Below, one piece after another: positions 29,403 through 38,259 of a DNA stretch of 64,000 nucleotides; position 1 is the stretch's first letter, and each line of letters opens with the position of its first letter. Source of the stretch: Acidimicrobiales bacterium (lineage in GTDB: Bacteria; Actinomycetota; Acidimicrobiia; Acidimicrobiales; MedAcidi-G1); contig JASLKK010000008.1 in assembly GCA_030747595.1 (NCBI GenBank), forward strand, positions 1 through 64,000, given 5' to 3'. The notes under the pieces were generated by a model, which searched no databases, was not told the DNA's origin, and saw only the letters and a list, made by a program, of their open reading frames with translations. A program made the translations under genes and the position numbers.

Positions 29403-29706
29403 GATTGGTGCTCCTATTTCCTTTTGAGGTTTTTCTGCTGCGATTGTTCTGTTGCAGTTCTTCTGCGGCGGCCCGGACCCTGTGTGGGTCAGGTCCGACG
29501 CAGAAGATCTGTCGAAAGGGCGGATGGGGCCCCGTCGGCCCGGGTTGGGGGAGGGATCCCGGTACCGACGGTGCAGGCTATGGACTGCCTGTCATGGCAC
29601 CACCCTTTATTTATATATAAGACTCTAGTTAGTTGAGTGCATCTATAGCAACTTCTGAAGCCGGATTTCTCATAACCGACGAAAAGCCATCCAGTACGGT
29701 GGTCTG
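29403..29706. promoter_or_regulatory. dnaK / gpmA divergent promoter region with HAIR-like element
   Basis: A 304-base gene-free stretch. Bases 29,606-29,652 are strongly AT-rich (TTTATTTATATATAAG), unlike the surroundings, and probably hold the dnaK -10 on the minus strand. GTTGAGT-N7-TAGCAAC at 29,632-29,652 resembles the HspR operator HAIR (CTTGAGT-N7-ACTCAAG). The left half matches 6 of 7 and the outer GTTG/CAAC are symmetrical at the right spacing, but the inner right half does not match. About 200 bases of dnaK leader follow, in which I see no other clear signal. Confidence 0.45.
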
Positions 29707-30450
29707 ATGCCCACGTTGATCCTGCTCAGGCACGGCCAGAGCACCTGGAACGCCACCAACCAGTTCACCGGCTGGTACGACTGCGACCTGACCCCACAGG
29801 GCGAGGCCGAAGCGCAGGCCGGGGCCCGACTACTGGCCGGGGCCGGGCTCCTCCCCGACGTGGTCCATACTTCGCTGCAGATCCGGGCCATCCGGACCGC
29901 CGAGCTCGCCCTGGCCGAACTTGGGCGGTCATGGATCCCGGTGCGTCGGGACTGGCGGCTTAACGAACGCCACTACGGCGACCTCACTGGTCTCAACAAG
30001 GCCGAGACCAGGCAACGTCACGGCGACGAACAACTCCAGGCCTGGCGTCGCGGCTATGCGACCCCGCCGCCACCCATTGCCGACGACAACCCGTTCAACC
30101 CCAACGACGACGAGCGCTACGCCGACATCGAACCGCCGCTGGCCGAATGCCTGGCCGACGTCGTGGTCCGGATGCTCCCCTACTGGGACGAGGCCATTGC
30201 CCCCGACCTGCGAGCTGGACGGACGGTGCTGGTGGCCGCCCACGGAAACAGCCTCCGAGCCCTGTGCAAGGAACTGGACGGCATCTCCGACGAGGACATC
30301 ACCGATCTGAACATCCCGACGGGCACGCCACTGCGCTACGACCTGGACGACGTCCTCCGGCCGCTGGAGGCCATGCCTGTCCTGGAACGATCACTGGATC
30401 CCGAGGCCGCCCGGGCCGCCGCCGAGGCCGTGGCCCGTCAGGCCGGCTGA
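29707..30450 (+). CDS. gpmA: 2,3-bisphosphoglycerate-dependent phosphoglycerate mutase
   Basis: Glycolytic interconversion of 3- and 2-phosphoglycerate. The 247-residue protein has the phosphohistidine motif L-L-R-H9-G-Q-S-T-W-N, the substrate block [10 protein letters not shown], and the second catalytic His in [10 protein letters not shown]. Length and motifs fit the cofactor-dependent form. It stands alone on the plus strand, divergent from dnaK. Confidence 0.95.
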   Translation: MPTLILLRHGQSTWNATNQFTGWYDCDLTPQGEAEAQAGARLLAGAGLLPDVVHTSLQIRAIRTAELALAELGRSWIPVRRDWRLNERHYGDLTGLNKAETRQRHGDEQLQAWRRGYATPPPPIADDNPFNPNDDERYADIEPPLAECLADVVVRMLPYWDEAIAPDLRAGRTVLVAAHGNSLRALCKELDGISDEDITDLNIPTGTPLRYDLDDVLRPLEAMPVLERSLDPEAARAAAEAVARQAG

Positions 30451-30667
30451 ACTGGCCCCTCGAACTGGCCCAGAAAACGAGCCGACACGCAACGGGCCGG
30501 GGTCCTGCTGATCTGTGGGCCGGGCCGAAAGGTCATCCGACGATCACCGGCTGGTCCGACCCGTTTGCAACCGTCCCGTTTCCAACCGGATTGGGCCGCC
30601 CTACCAGAGTTCGCGGAGGCCAGCGGAAGCGACCGTGATAACCCGCGACAGATAGTCTCCGGTCGCC

Positions 30668-32902
30668 ATGACTGACACTTCTGCACCCGACGAGACCACC
30701 CGGCGGTTCCGCCCCAACCACGCCGTCATCGGGCTGGGCGTCCTGGTCGCCCTGTTCACCGCGGCATCCGGCGTTGCCTCACTGGTCAACGAGTTCCACG
30801 ACGACTCCCCGATCACCCGCGAAGTCTTCGCCAACATTCCGGGACCGTTGAAGTTGGCCTTCTACTCCGTCATCCCGATGCTGATCGTCTACGGGGCCGT
30901 CCTGTTCTCCTACCGAGTCCAGAACTGGCAGCGGGGCGCCCCCGACGACCGGTCCACGAAGCCGGCCAACGCCAAGCGGCGATTCGGTGATTTCCGGTCC
31001 GGCGTCTACATGCAGACCCTGCTTCGGGAGCCCGCAGCAGGCGTCATGCACGCCCTCATCTACTTCCCGTTCCTGATCCTGCTGGCCGTGACCACGGTGC
31101 TGGAAATCAACCACCAGGTCCCGGAGGGCCTCAAGTTCCTGCACGGCGACGTGTACCGGGCCTACACCGCGGTGGGCGACATCGCCGGTGTGCTCTACCT
31201 CATTGGCGTGACGTGGGCGGTGCTGCGGCGCTACGGACCCCGCCGGTTCCGGCCCTATCGCATCCGCATCAAGTCCAAGCCGGAGCACGCCGCGGTGCTG
31301 CTCATCTTCCTGGCCATCGGTGTCACCGGCTTCGGCGCCGAGGCGTTCCGCATCGCCCTGCAGGACACCGCCCCCGGCGGGCACGGTGCCGATCCCGAGA
31401 CGTGGTCGGTGGTCGGCTACCCATTGGCCATGGCCATCGGCGAGGCCGAGTGGCTAGTCGACGACGTGGCCGGGTGGCACCAGGGCTGGTGGATCGCCCA
31501 CGTGGCCTCGTTCATGGCCTTCCTGGCCCTGCTGCCCATCACGATGATCCGTCACATGTTCACGTCGCCGTTGAACATGTACCTGAAGGACCGGTCCCGC
31601 CCCAAGGGCGCCATGAAACCGATGCCCAACCTCATGGAGACCGAGTTGGAGAGCTTCGGTGCATCGACCATCGAGGACTTCACCTGGAAGCAGCTACTGG
31701 ACACCGACTCGTGCACCATGTGCGGCCGCTGCACCAGCGTCTGCCCGGCGCATGCCACCGGCAAGCCGCTGGACCCCCGAGAGATCGTGCTCAAAACCGG
31801 CGAGGTCATGGCAGCTACCGGCCAGACGGCAGTGTCTCCCCCCATCGGGACCGATGCCGAGGTCACCGTTCCGGCCAACTGGATGTTCGACCGCATCACC
31901 AACGATGAGCTCTGGTCGTGTACGTCGTGTCGGGCGTGTGACGAGATCTGCCCGGTCAACATCGAAATCCTGGACAAAATCCTGGACATGCGTCGCTACC
32001 TGTCGCTTATGGAGTCTGACTTCCCTAGCGAGTTGGGAGCGGCCTACCGGTCAATGGAGAACTCGGGCAACCCGTGGGGCCTGTCCCAGAGCGAGCGGGC
32101 TGACTGGGTGGGCGACCTGGAGGGCATCGAAGTGCTCGACGGCGGCGACCCCTTCGAGGCCGAGTACCTCTACTGGGTGGGTTGCGCCGGATCGTTCGAC
32201 GACAAGAACAAGAAGGTCTCACGGGCGATGGCCACGCTCATGCAGCGGGCCGGTGTGTCGTTCTCAATCCTCGGTCCGGCCGAGATGTGCACCGGCGACC
32301 CGGCCCGACGATCAGGCAACGAGTACATCTTTCAGATGCTGGCCATGCAGAACGTCGAGACGCTCGACGGCATGGGCGTCAAGAAGATCATCACCCAGTG
32401 CCCGCACTGCTTCAACACGCTGGCCAACGAGTACCCGCAGATAGGCGGGCACTACGAGGTGGTGCACCACAGCCAATTCCTTGAATGGCTGATCGCCGAC
32501 GGAAAGCTGGATATGAGCGATGCCCGACTCGACGAGCGAGTCGTGTACCACGACTCCTGCTACCTGGGTCGCCACAACGACGTCTACTCAGCGCCCCGCA
32601 ACGTGATCGGAAGCCTGGCCGGCATCGATCTGGTGGAAGCCAACCGCCAGGGCACCAAGGGGATGTGCTGCGGTGCGGGTGGCGGCCGCATGTTCATGGA
32701 GGAACACATCGGCAAGAACATCAACGTCGAACGCTCACAGGAACTACTGGCCACCGGCGCGACACGCATCGCCACAGCGTGTCCGTTCTGCTTCATCATG
32801 ATCGACGACGGCGTGAAGGGTGAAGGCATCGACGAGTCCGACGTGAAGGTGGGCGACATCGCCCTACACCTCCTCGAAGCACTCGACGCCGGCTCCGAGT
32901 AG
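30668..32902 (+). CDS. Membrane-anchored Fe-S oxidoreductase (HdrD-like, Rv0338c type)
   Basis: A 744-residue fusion. The N-terminal ~300 residues hold about six membrane spans and resemble the heme b/NarI-like membrane domain. Two 4Fe-4S motifs follow, C-T-M-C-G-R-C-T-S-V-C-P and C-T-S-C-R-A-C-D-E-I-C-P. Two CCG-type cysteine domains then occur (C-P-H-C-F-N-T-L and M-C-C-G-A-G-G-G), as in heterodisulfide reductase subunit D and glycolate oxidase subunit GlcF. This matches the actinobacterial Fe-S-binding reductase class. It probably moves electrons between a cytoplasmic donor and the quinone pool, but its partner is not established. The 217 bases before it hold no clear signal. Confidence 0.88.
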   Translation: MTDTSAPDETTRRFRPNHAVIGLGVLVALFTAASGVASLVNEFHDDSPITREVFANIPGPLKLAFYSVIPMLIVYGAVLFSYRVQNWQRGAPDDRSTKPANAKRRFGDFRSGVYMQTLLREPAAGVMHALIYFPFLILLAVTTVLEINHQVPEGLKFLHGDVYRAYTAVGDIAGVLYLIGVTWAVLRRYGPRRFRPYRIRIKSKPEHAAVLLIFLAIGVTGFGAEAFRIALQDTAPGGHGADPETWSVVGYPLAMAIGEAEWLVDDVAGWHQGWWIAHVASFMAFLALLPITMIRHMFTSPLNMYLKDRSRPKGAMKPMPNLMETELESFGASTIEDFTWKQLLDTDSCTMCGRCTSVCPAHATGKPLDPREIVLKTGEVMAATGQTAVSPPIGTDAEVTVPANWMFDRITNDELWSCTSCRACDEICPVNIEILDKILDMRRYLSLMESDFPSELGAAYRSMENSGNPWGLSQSERADWVGDLEGIEVLDGGDPFEAEYLYWVGCAGSFDDKNKKVSRAMATLMQRAGVSFSILGPAEMCTGDPARRSGNEYIFQMLAMQNVETLDGMGVKKIITQCPHCFNTLANEYPQIGGHYEVVHHSQFLEWLIADGKLDMSDARLDERVVYHDSCYLGRHNDVYSAPRNVIGSLAGIDLVEANRQGTKGMCCGAGGGRMFMEEHIGKNINVERSQELLATGATRIATACPFCFIMIDDGVKGEGIDESDVKVGDIALHLLEALDAGSE

Positions 32903-32950
32903 CGGGTTCCCCAACGGCAAGCTCCCTCGTCACGAGCGCCCGCCCGCGAA

Positions 32951-33517
32951 TCAGCGGTTGAAGTTTTCCCAGTAGCGACTAGGTCGCGGGCCTTCCTGGC
33001 CCCGGTACTTCGACCCGAGCTCGCTTGACCCATAGGGTCGATCGGCCGCCGTGGTCATCCGGACGAACGAGATTTGTCCAATCTTCATGCCCGGATAGAG
33101 GGTGATGGGGAGGCTGGCCACGTTGGACAGCTCAAGGGTGAGCTGTCCGTCCCAGCCGGCGTCCACGTAACCGGCCGTCGAGTGGATGAGCAGCCCTAGT
33201 CGTCCGAGGCTCGACTTGCCCTCCAGACGGGCCACCAGATCATCGGGGACGGTGACGCGTTCCGAAGTAGAGCCGAGCACGAACTCACCCGGGTGGAGGA
33301 TGAACGGATCGTCCTCGTCGGCCTCAACCTGCTCGGTGAGCTCAGTGAGGTCCTCGCGAACGTCGATGTGGCCCATGGTGTGATTGCGGAACACGAGGAA
33401 CCGGTGATCGAGGTGTAGGTCGATCGACGACGGCTGTACGCAGGAGTCGTCGAACGGCTCAACCACGATGCGGCCCGCGGCGATCTCCTCACGGAGGGTT
33501 CGGTCGGAGAGGATCAT
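32951..33517 (-). CDS. dcd: dCTP deaminase
   Basis: A 188-residue trimeric nucleotide enzyme of the dUTPase fold, converting dCTP to dUTP. The blocks [19 protein letters not shown], and [11 protein letters not shown] carry the active site. The C-terminal [11 protein letters not shown] is the closing lid. The bifunctional deaminase/dUTPase form known in mycobacteria has similar sequence, and I cannot separate the two by eye. It lies 12 bases after the ureohydrolase stop. Confidence 0.92.
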   Translation of the reverse strand: MILSDRTLREEIAAGRIVVEPFDDSCVQPSSIDLHLDHRFLVFRNHTMGHIDVREDLTELTEQVEADEDDPFILHPGEFVLGSTSERVTVPDDLVARLEGKSSLGRLGLLIHSTAGYVDAGWDGQLTLELSNVASLPITLYPGMKIGQISFVRMTTAADRPYGSSELGSKYRGQEGPRPSRYWENFNR

Positions 33518-33529
33518 GCGGCGCTGATG

Positions 33530-34519
33530 CTACCCAGCCGCCCGGTCGGCAATGAGCGAGAGGATCTCAAACATCACGGCCATCGACCGGTAACTGGTGA
33601 TGGCGTTGGGTGAGTCGACGGTCGGCATGAGGCACACCACGTCGCCACCAATCACGTTCTTTCCCCGTACCGACCGTAGGAGTTGAGTGACTTGGTCGAT
33701 GCCAAAGCCCTCGATGCCGGCCTCGATGTTGGCCACGCCGGGAGCCACCGTCGGATCGAGGCAGTCCAGGTCAAAGGTGATGTAGAGCGGTCGGTCGCCA
33801 ATGCGCTCGTCTATGACCTCCATGACCCGCTCGGGGCCCATCTCGTCGTAGTCAACCTTGCGGATCACTTCGTAACCCAGTGCGTACGACGGGTCAGTCC
33901 AGCCCAGCGAACGGACGTTGCCCCGGATGCCGACCTGAACCGAGTGGGTGGGGTCCACGTGACCCTCCTCGACGAGGTAGCCGGCCCAGTGGGCAGCCGA
34001 CTTCACCGCTCCGAGGAAGTGCGGAATGGAGTGATAGGCGTCAGTGTGGGCGTCGAAGTGCAGCAGACAGGCTTTCTCGCCGCCGGTAAGGCGAGCCCCT
34101 TCGCCGGCGATGCCCTGGAGAATCCCACCGGTAATGGAGTGGTCCCCGCCGATCGACACCGGCCGGCACCCTGCCTCGCCAACCTCGCGGTAGAAGTCGG
34201 TGATGGCCTCGATGCAGGCCTCGTTGTCGTTGGCCCGGGGCAGGGGGACGTCACCCAGGTCGTGGATACGGGACGCCTCCCACGGGTCGAGTCCGAACGC
34301 GTCGTGGACCCGCCGGCCAAGAGCCGAGATGTCCCGGACGGCCCGGGGGCCAAGGTGCTGGTCACGTTGGGTGGTGCCGTTGCCCGTACTGTGAGGCACC
34401 CCGATCAAACCGATGTCGGCGTTGGCCGGGTCGGGATCGTGTTCGCACCGGAACAGCGTGGGGATGCCGTGCCAGTACAGGCCCTCCATCATCCGGTCCT
34501 GGTCAGTCCGCTCCATCAC
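33530..34519 (-). CDS. Ureohydrolase (agmatinase/arginase family) with altered substrate loop
   Basis: A 329-residue binuclear manganese hydrolase. All metal-ligand motifs are present: G-G-D-H-S-I, H-F-D-A-H-T-D-A-Y and T-F-D-L-D-C-L-D-P. The loop after the last motif is A-P-G-V-A-N-I-E-A-G, where agmatinases and arginases normally have A-P-G-T-G-T-P-E-x-G-G. This change near the substrate pocket argues against calling it agmatinase outright; guanidino-acid or formimino substrates are alternatives. The HD-domain protein gene lies 54 bases upstream on the same strand, so the two may act together. Confidence 0.85.
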   Translation of the reverse strand: MMERTDQDRMMEGLYWHGIPTLFRCEHDPDPANADIGLIGVPHSTGNGTTQRDQHLGPRAVRDISALGRRVHDAFGLDPWEASRIHDLGDVPLPRANDNEACIEAITDFYREVGEAGCRPVSIGGDHSITGGILQGIAGEGARLTGGEKACLLHFDAHTDAYHSIPHFLGAVKSAAHWAGYLVEEGHVDPTHSVQVGIRGNVRSLGWTDPSYALGYEVIRKVDYDEMGPERVMEVIDERIGDRPLYITFDLDCLDPTVAPGVANIEAGIEGFGIDQVTQLLRSVRGKNVIGGDVVCLMPTVDSPNAITSYRSMAVMFEILSLIADRAAG

Positions 34520-34573
34520 CTCTCCTAGTCCTTCTGTCCTGCTCTCGTTAGCCGCCGAACCGGAAGCGCCTTC

Positions 34574-35146
34574 TCAGCGGCGGGGGTTCCTACTGAATAC
34601 GTCGCGGATCAGCGGCAGGTAGTACTCGAACGGGTTCGAGTCGTAGGACGGGTCGAAAGCCGGGGCGTCGTACTCCGAACAGAACGTGGCGCAGTGGTCG
34701 AAATGCTCGTGGCCGTCAAACTTGTCGCGGGTGTCGCGGTCCATGCCGAGGTGGTGCCAGAAGTAATAACCCTGGAAGATTCCGTGGTTTTCGACCATCC
34801 AATGGTTGGCCTCCGACACGAAAGGCTTGAGGATCGCCGCGGCCACGTCAGGATGGTTGTACGGGGTGAGCGGATCACCGATGTCGTGCAGAAGGGCGCA
34901 AAGCACGTACTCGTCGTCACGGCCATCGCGTTCGGCCCTGGTGGCCGTCTGGATGCTGTGTTCGAGCCGGTCCACGGGGAAACCCCCGTAATCATTCCGA
35001 AGGTGTTCGAACTGCTCAATGATTCGGTCGGGCAGCCCCTGTTCGAGTTCGGCCCGCTGTTCCATGATCACCATCCAGTCCTCCTTCGTGGAGGTGGACA
35101 TGTCGGTGAACGAAGCCCGGGGGCCCGGATCGATCAGATCGGTCAT
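34574..35146 (-). CDS. HD-domain metalloprotein (PhnZ/MIOX-like diiron type)
   Basis: A 190-residue HD protein. Candidate metal ligands are H63 (E-H-S-I-Q-T-A), H87-D88 (L-L-H-D-I-G-D), H121 (E-N-H-G), H131/H132 and a late Asp near 160-165. Order and spacing resemble the small HD oxygenases PhnZ and TmpB and the inositol oxygenase fold more than phosphohydrolases. AGGAG precedes the ATG. It lies between the RimK-like gene (129 bases upstream) and the ureohydrolase. It could instead be a plain HD phosphohydrolase; substrate unknown. Confidence 0.7.
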   Translation of the reverse strand: MTDLIDPGPRASFTDMSTSTKEDWMVIMEQRAELEQGLPDRIIEQFEHLRNDYGGFPVDRLEHSIQTATRAERDGRDDEYVLCALLHDIGDPLTPYNHPDVAAAILKPFVSEANHWMVENHGIFQGYYFWHHLGMDRDTRDKFDGHEHFDHCATFCSEYDAPAFDPSYDSNPFEYYLPLIRDVFSRNPRR

Positions 35147-35275
35147 GCGAAGTCTCCTATTTCAAATGCGTCGAATGTTCTGCCTAGAAAGTCAACCATG
35201 GTCACCGCGTCGGCATCGGAGCCGGTACCGGGGTCACCAACAACCACTGGTGCCGGTGCCTCTCCTGGAGGCGGT

Positions 35276-36490
35276 TCATGCCTCGGCTTCGTCGTCGATA
35301 GGTCGCCCCGAAGCCAAATCCTCGGGCAACGGCCGGACTCGGGTCCGCCGCTTGCGACGCTCGGGAATCATGTCGCGCATCTCGTCGAGGCGGCCGAAGC
35401 AAAGCAGGCGGTCGTTGGCCTCGAGTTCCCGCTGGCGACGGGGATTGGGGATGACCTGGGCGCCGCGATGCAGGGTCAGTACCGATATGTCGCGTTCCAG
35501 TAGGCCGGACTCCTCGATGGTTTGGCCGACGAACGTGCCGTCCTCACGAACCAGGAGCTCGGCCACGCCGTAACCCGTGCTAACCGTGAGGCGTTGGCGA
35601 ACGTCCAACTCGGGGAAGGCCACTTGGTCATCGATGTAGTCGATGACCGCGCCGGCAATGTCCAGTCCGGTGGCCGATTCGATGCCCTCCAGACCAGGCG
35701 ACGAGTTGACCTCCATGACCAGCGGGCCGTCGACTCCCTCCAGCATGTCCACCCCAGCCACCCGTAGGCCCATGATCTGGGCGGCCCGCACCGCGGTGGT
35801 CTCATACTCCTCGTCCAGTTCAACGGCCTCGACGGTGCCGCCACGGTGCACGTTGGAGCGAAACTCGTCTCCCGCCGCGGTACGTCTCATGGCACCAACC
35901 ACCCGGTCACCGACCACCAGCGCCCGGACATCACGGCCTCGAGATTCCTCCACAAAGGCCTGGATGAGCACATTCTGCTTAGCGCTCTGGAGGGTCTCGA
36001 TGATGGCCGAGGCCACCCGGGTGTCGGGGGCCAAGATCACCCCGATGCCCTGAGTTCCCTCCAGCAACTTGATGACCACCGGGGCGCCACCTACCCGTTC
36101 GATGGCCGGTAGTACGTCGTCGCGGTTGCGGGCAAAGGCGGTAGCCGGCATCCCAATCTCGTGGCGGGACATGATCTGGATGGCCCGGAGCTTGTCGCGC
36201 GAATTGGCGATGCCGTTAGCGGTATTGGGTGTGTAGATGTCCATCTGCTCGAACTGGCGAACCACCGCGGTGCCGAAATAGGTAATCGACGCTCCAATCC
36301 GGGGAATGATGGCGTCGTAGTCCTCGATGGGTTGGCTGCGGTGCGCCATATCCGGACCGTCTCCAGCCAGATCGATGGCAAAGCGCAGTGTGTCCAACAC
36401 GTCGACCTCGTGACCCCGGTCCAGGGCCGCGAGGTGCAGCCGCATCGTCGAGTACGAGTCAGGCTGTCGGGAGAGGATGGCGAGCTTCAC
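35276..36490 (-). CDS. rimK: RimK-family ATP-grasp glutamate ligase fused to a TrkA_C domain
   Basis: A 404-residue protein. Residues 1-295 are a RimK-type ATP-grasp ligase. Visible parts are the lysine segment V-V-I-K141-L-L-E-G-T-Q-G-I-G-V, hinge E181-E182, D248 and the metal-binding E260-V-N262-S-S-P-G. Residues about 303-371 match a TrkA_C (RCK_C) ligand-binding domain, with G-Q-T-I-E-E-S-G-L and I-P-N-P followed by a G-D-x-L-like turn. The tail is basic then acidic. RimK enzymes add glutamates to ribosomal protein S6 or other substrates. The gene diverges from a RimB-like protease gene, a pairing known for RimK systems. Confidence 0.85.
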   Translation of the reverse strand: MKLAILSRQPDSYSTMRLHLAALDRGHEVDVLDTLRFAIDLAGDGPDMAHRSQPIEDYDAIIPRIGASITYFGTAVVRQFEQMDIYTPNTANGIANSRDKLRAIQIMSRHEIGMPATAFARNRDDVLPAIERVGGAPVVIKLLEGTQGIGVILAPDTRVASAIIETLQSAKQNVLIQAFVEESRGRDVRALVVGDRVVGAMRRTAAGDEFRSNVHRGGTVEAVELDEEYETTAVRAAQIMGLRVAGVDMLEGVDGPLVMEVNSSPGLEGIESATGLDIAGAVIDYIDDQVAFPELDVRQRLTVSTGYGVAELLVREDGTFVGQTIEESGLLERDISVLTLHRGAQVIPNPRRQRELEANDRLLCFGRLDEMRDMIPERRKRRTRVRPLPEDLASGRPIDDEAEA

Positions 36491-36583
36491 GCCGACTCCG
36501 GGATCGTGCGGGGAGATTCTGGTGGCACCATTATGGGGTGAATCGGTGGGCGGACGCCCGCCAAACCGCTAGGAGACGACCTC

Positions 36584-37159
36584 GTGCCCGAGAATAAGCG
36601 GAAGCGCTCACCGAATAAGCCTCCGCCCGCGCTCGGTTGGCGTGAGTGGGTGGGTCTACCCGAACACGGCTTGGAGTGGGTGAAGGCCAAGGTCGATACC
36701 GGGGCCCGCACATCGTCACTGCACGCTGCCGGGCTGCACACCTTCGAAGTCGAGAACCGTGAATGGGTGCGGTTCTCGATCTACCCGTGGCAGCGATCGA
36801 CGACCGATGCCATCCAGATCGAGGCCCGGGTGCTGGACCGCCGCCGGGTCCGCTCGTCCAGTGGCACGACCGAGCGGCGCCCCGTGGTGGTACTCCCGGT
36901 GCGAATGGGCAACAAGATCTATGACGTGGAGTTCACCCTCACTAGACGCGACGAGATGGGCTTCCGGATGCTGCTCGGCCGTCAGGCTCTTCGGGGCCGG
37001 TTCCTGATCGACACCGGCCGGTCCTACCTCCTGGGCCAGCCGCCTCGCACCGAACGACGGGCCAACCGGACCCCAAGTTCTGAGACGAACCCCAAGCCGG
37101 ACAGAAACCCCGAGGTGTTCCCCGGTCCAAAGTCGGACCAAACTCCGACCAATGGCTGA
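36584..37159 (+). CDS. RimB-like retropepsin-fold aspartyl protease
   Basis: A 191-residue protein of the family once called ATP-dependent zinc protease, now viewed as a retropepsin-like aspartic protease (RimB/SOHAIR-type) paired with RimK. The active-site motif is V-D38-T-G-A-R-T-S-S-L-H. A second block near residue 137, L-G-R-Q-A-L, leads to I-D-T-G-R-S-Y, the usual C-terminal signature. The start is GTG. The last 30 residues are Pro/Asn-rich and probably disordered. It overlaps the next gene by eight bases. It may trim glutamate tails added by the divergent ligase. Confidence 0.85.
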   Translation: MPENKRKRSPNKPPPALGWREWVGLPEHGLEWVKAKVDTGARTSSLHAAGLHTFEVENREWVRFSIYPWQRSTTDAIQIEARVLDRRRVRSSSGTTERRPVVVLPVRMGNKIYDVEFTLTRRDEMGFRMLLGRQALRGRFLIDTGRSYLLGQPPRTERRANRTPSSETNPKPDRNPEVFPGPKSDQTPTNG

Positions 37160-38105
37160 ACACGGATCGATCATCATCGGCGGGCACGAGGTCCGACAGG
37201 GCACCACCGACCACTTCGAATTGCCCATCGGTCGTCTGGTAACCGGAACCGACATGGCCCTACCCGTCCGGGTGGTCCATGGGGCCAAGCCCGGGCCGAC
37301 CGCCTGGCTCAACGCTGCCATCCACGGCGACGAGGTAGGTGGCGTGGAAGTCATTACCCGGGTGCTTCGGGATCTCGACCCGATGGCCATGCGGGGAACG
37401 GTGCTAGCCGTGCCGGTAGTCAACGTGTGGGGCTTTATGGGCGGAGACCGGTTCCTGCCCGACCGCCGCGACCTCAACCGCTCGTTTCCGGGGTCACCAT
37501 CGGGTTCGCTGGCCGCCCAGATCGCCCACCTGTTCATGACCGAGGTAGTGGGCCGCTCAGTGGTGGGCATCGACCTCCACACGGCGAGCGACCACCGGTC
37601 GAACCTGCCTCAGATCCGGGCTGATCTGGACGACCCGGAGACCCGGCGTCTGGCCGAGGCCTTCAGTGCTCCTGTGATGGTGCACGCCCGAAACCGGGCG
37701 GGGACACTGCGGCAGGCCGCCACGCGACGTGGGGCCACCGTGTTGCTCTACGAGGCCGGTGAGGCACTGAGATTCGACGAGACGGCCATCGCCACCGGAG
37801 TGGACGGGGTACGACGGGTGCTGGCCGCCATCGAGATGATCGACGGGCCGACCGCTGCGGAAGACCCGTCTGCCGAGTCCCGGGCCGCCGGCTGGGTCCG
37901 GGCCGGGCGCAGCGGCATCCTCCACCTGAGCGTCGACCTGGGTGACCGGGTCGAGCACCGACAGGTGCTGGGCACCATCGACGACGCCTTCGGTAACGCG
38001 GTGGCCGCCGTCCGGGCATCGAGGGGCGGCATGGTCATTGGGGTGACCCGCTCGCCGCTCGTCAACCGCGGCGACGCGGTGGCCCACCTGGCCGAAATCA
38101 CCTGA
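37152..38105 (+). CDS. Succinylglutamate desuccinylase/aspartoacylase family deacylase
   Basis: A 317-residue zinc carboxypeptidase-like enzyme. Zinc ligands are H58 and E61 in A-A-I-H-G-D-E and H143 in D-L-H-T. The substrate block is D-L-N-R-S-F-P-G, and a C-terminal biotinyl-like beta domain follows. Members of this branch are often found with rimK and the RimB-like protease. A role in removing an acyl or glutamyl group from the ligase product is an inference from context. Start ATG 37152 lies inside the end of the protease gene. Confidence 0.87.
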   Translation: MAEHGSIIIGGHEVRQGTTDHFELPIGRLVTGTDMALPVRVVHGAKPGPTAWLNAAIHGDEVGGVEVITRVLRDLDPMAMRGTVLAVPVVNVWGFMGGDRFLPDRRDLNRSFPGSPSGSLAAQIAHLFMTEVVGRSVVGIDLHTASDHRSNLPQIRADLDDPETRRLAEAFSAPVMVHARNRAGTLRQAATRRGATVLLYEAGEALRFDETAIATGVDGVRRVLAAIEMIDGPTAAEDPSAESRAAGWVRAGRSGILHLSVDLGDRVEHRQVLGTIDDAFGNAVAAVRASRGGMVIGVTRSPLVNRGDAVAHLAEIT

Positions 38106-38171
38106 ACGAGGTCTACGGGAGCAGCCGGGCGGAAGGGAACCCGATGGGCGTCGCTACGCTGGCGGCTCTCC

Positions 38172-38242
38172 GCGGGTGTAGTTCAATGGTAGAACCCCAG
38201 CTTCCCAAGCTGATGACGGGAGTTCGATTCTCCTCACCCGCT
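38172..38242 (+). tRNA. tRNA-Gly (anticodon CCC)
   Basis: The cloverleaf can be drawn by hand. The acceptor is GCGGGTG / CACCCGC with discriminator T, and the D arm is GTTC-AATGGTA-GAAC. The anticodon loop TTCCCAA has CCC at 38,204-38,206. The T arm is GGGAG-TTCGATT-CTCCT with one G-T pair. The first pair of the anticodon stem is C-A. No CCA is encoded. It would read GGG codons. Confidence 0.93.
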
Positions 38243-38259
38243 CGCTGACCGACCCGAGG

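Noticed and set aside
28479-29636. A 385-codon open frame on the plus strand opposite dnaK.
   Set aside because: It mirrors the third-position GC bias of dnaK, has low-complexity Gly/Leu/Val content and no family motifs.
33530-34519. Plain annotation of the ureohydrolase as speB agmatinase.
   Set aside because: Metal motifs fit the family, but the loop after the last motif differs from known agmatinases, so a gene symbol would overstate the evidence.
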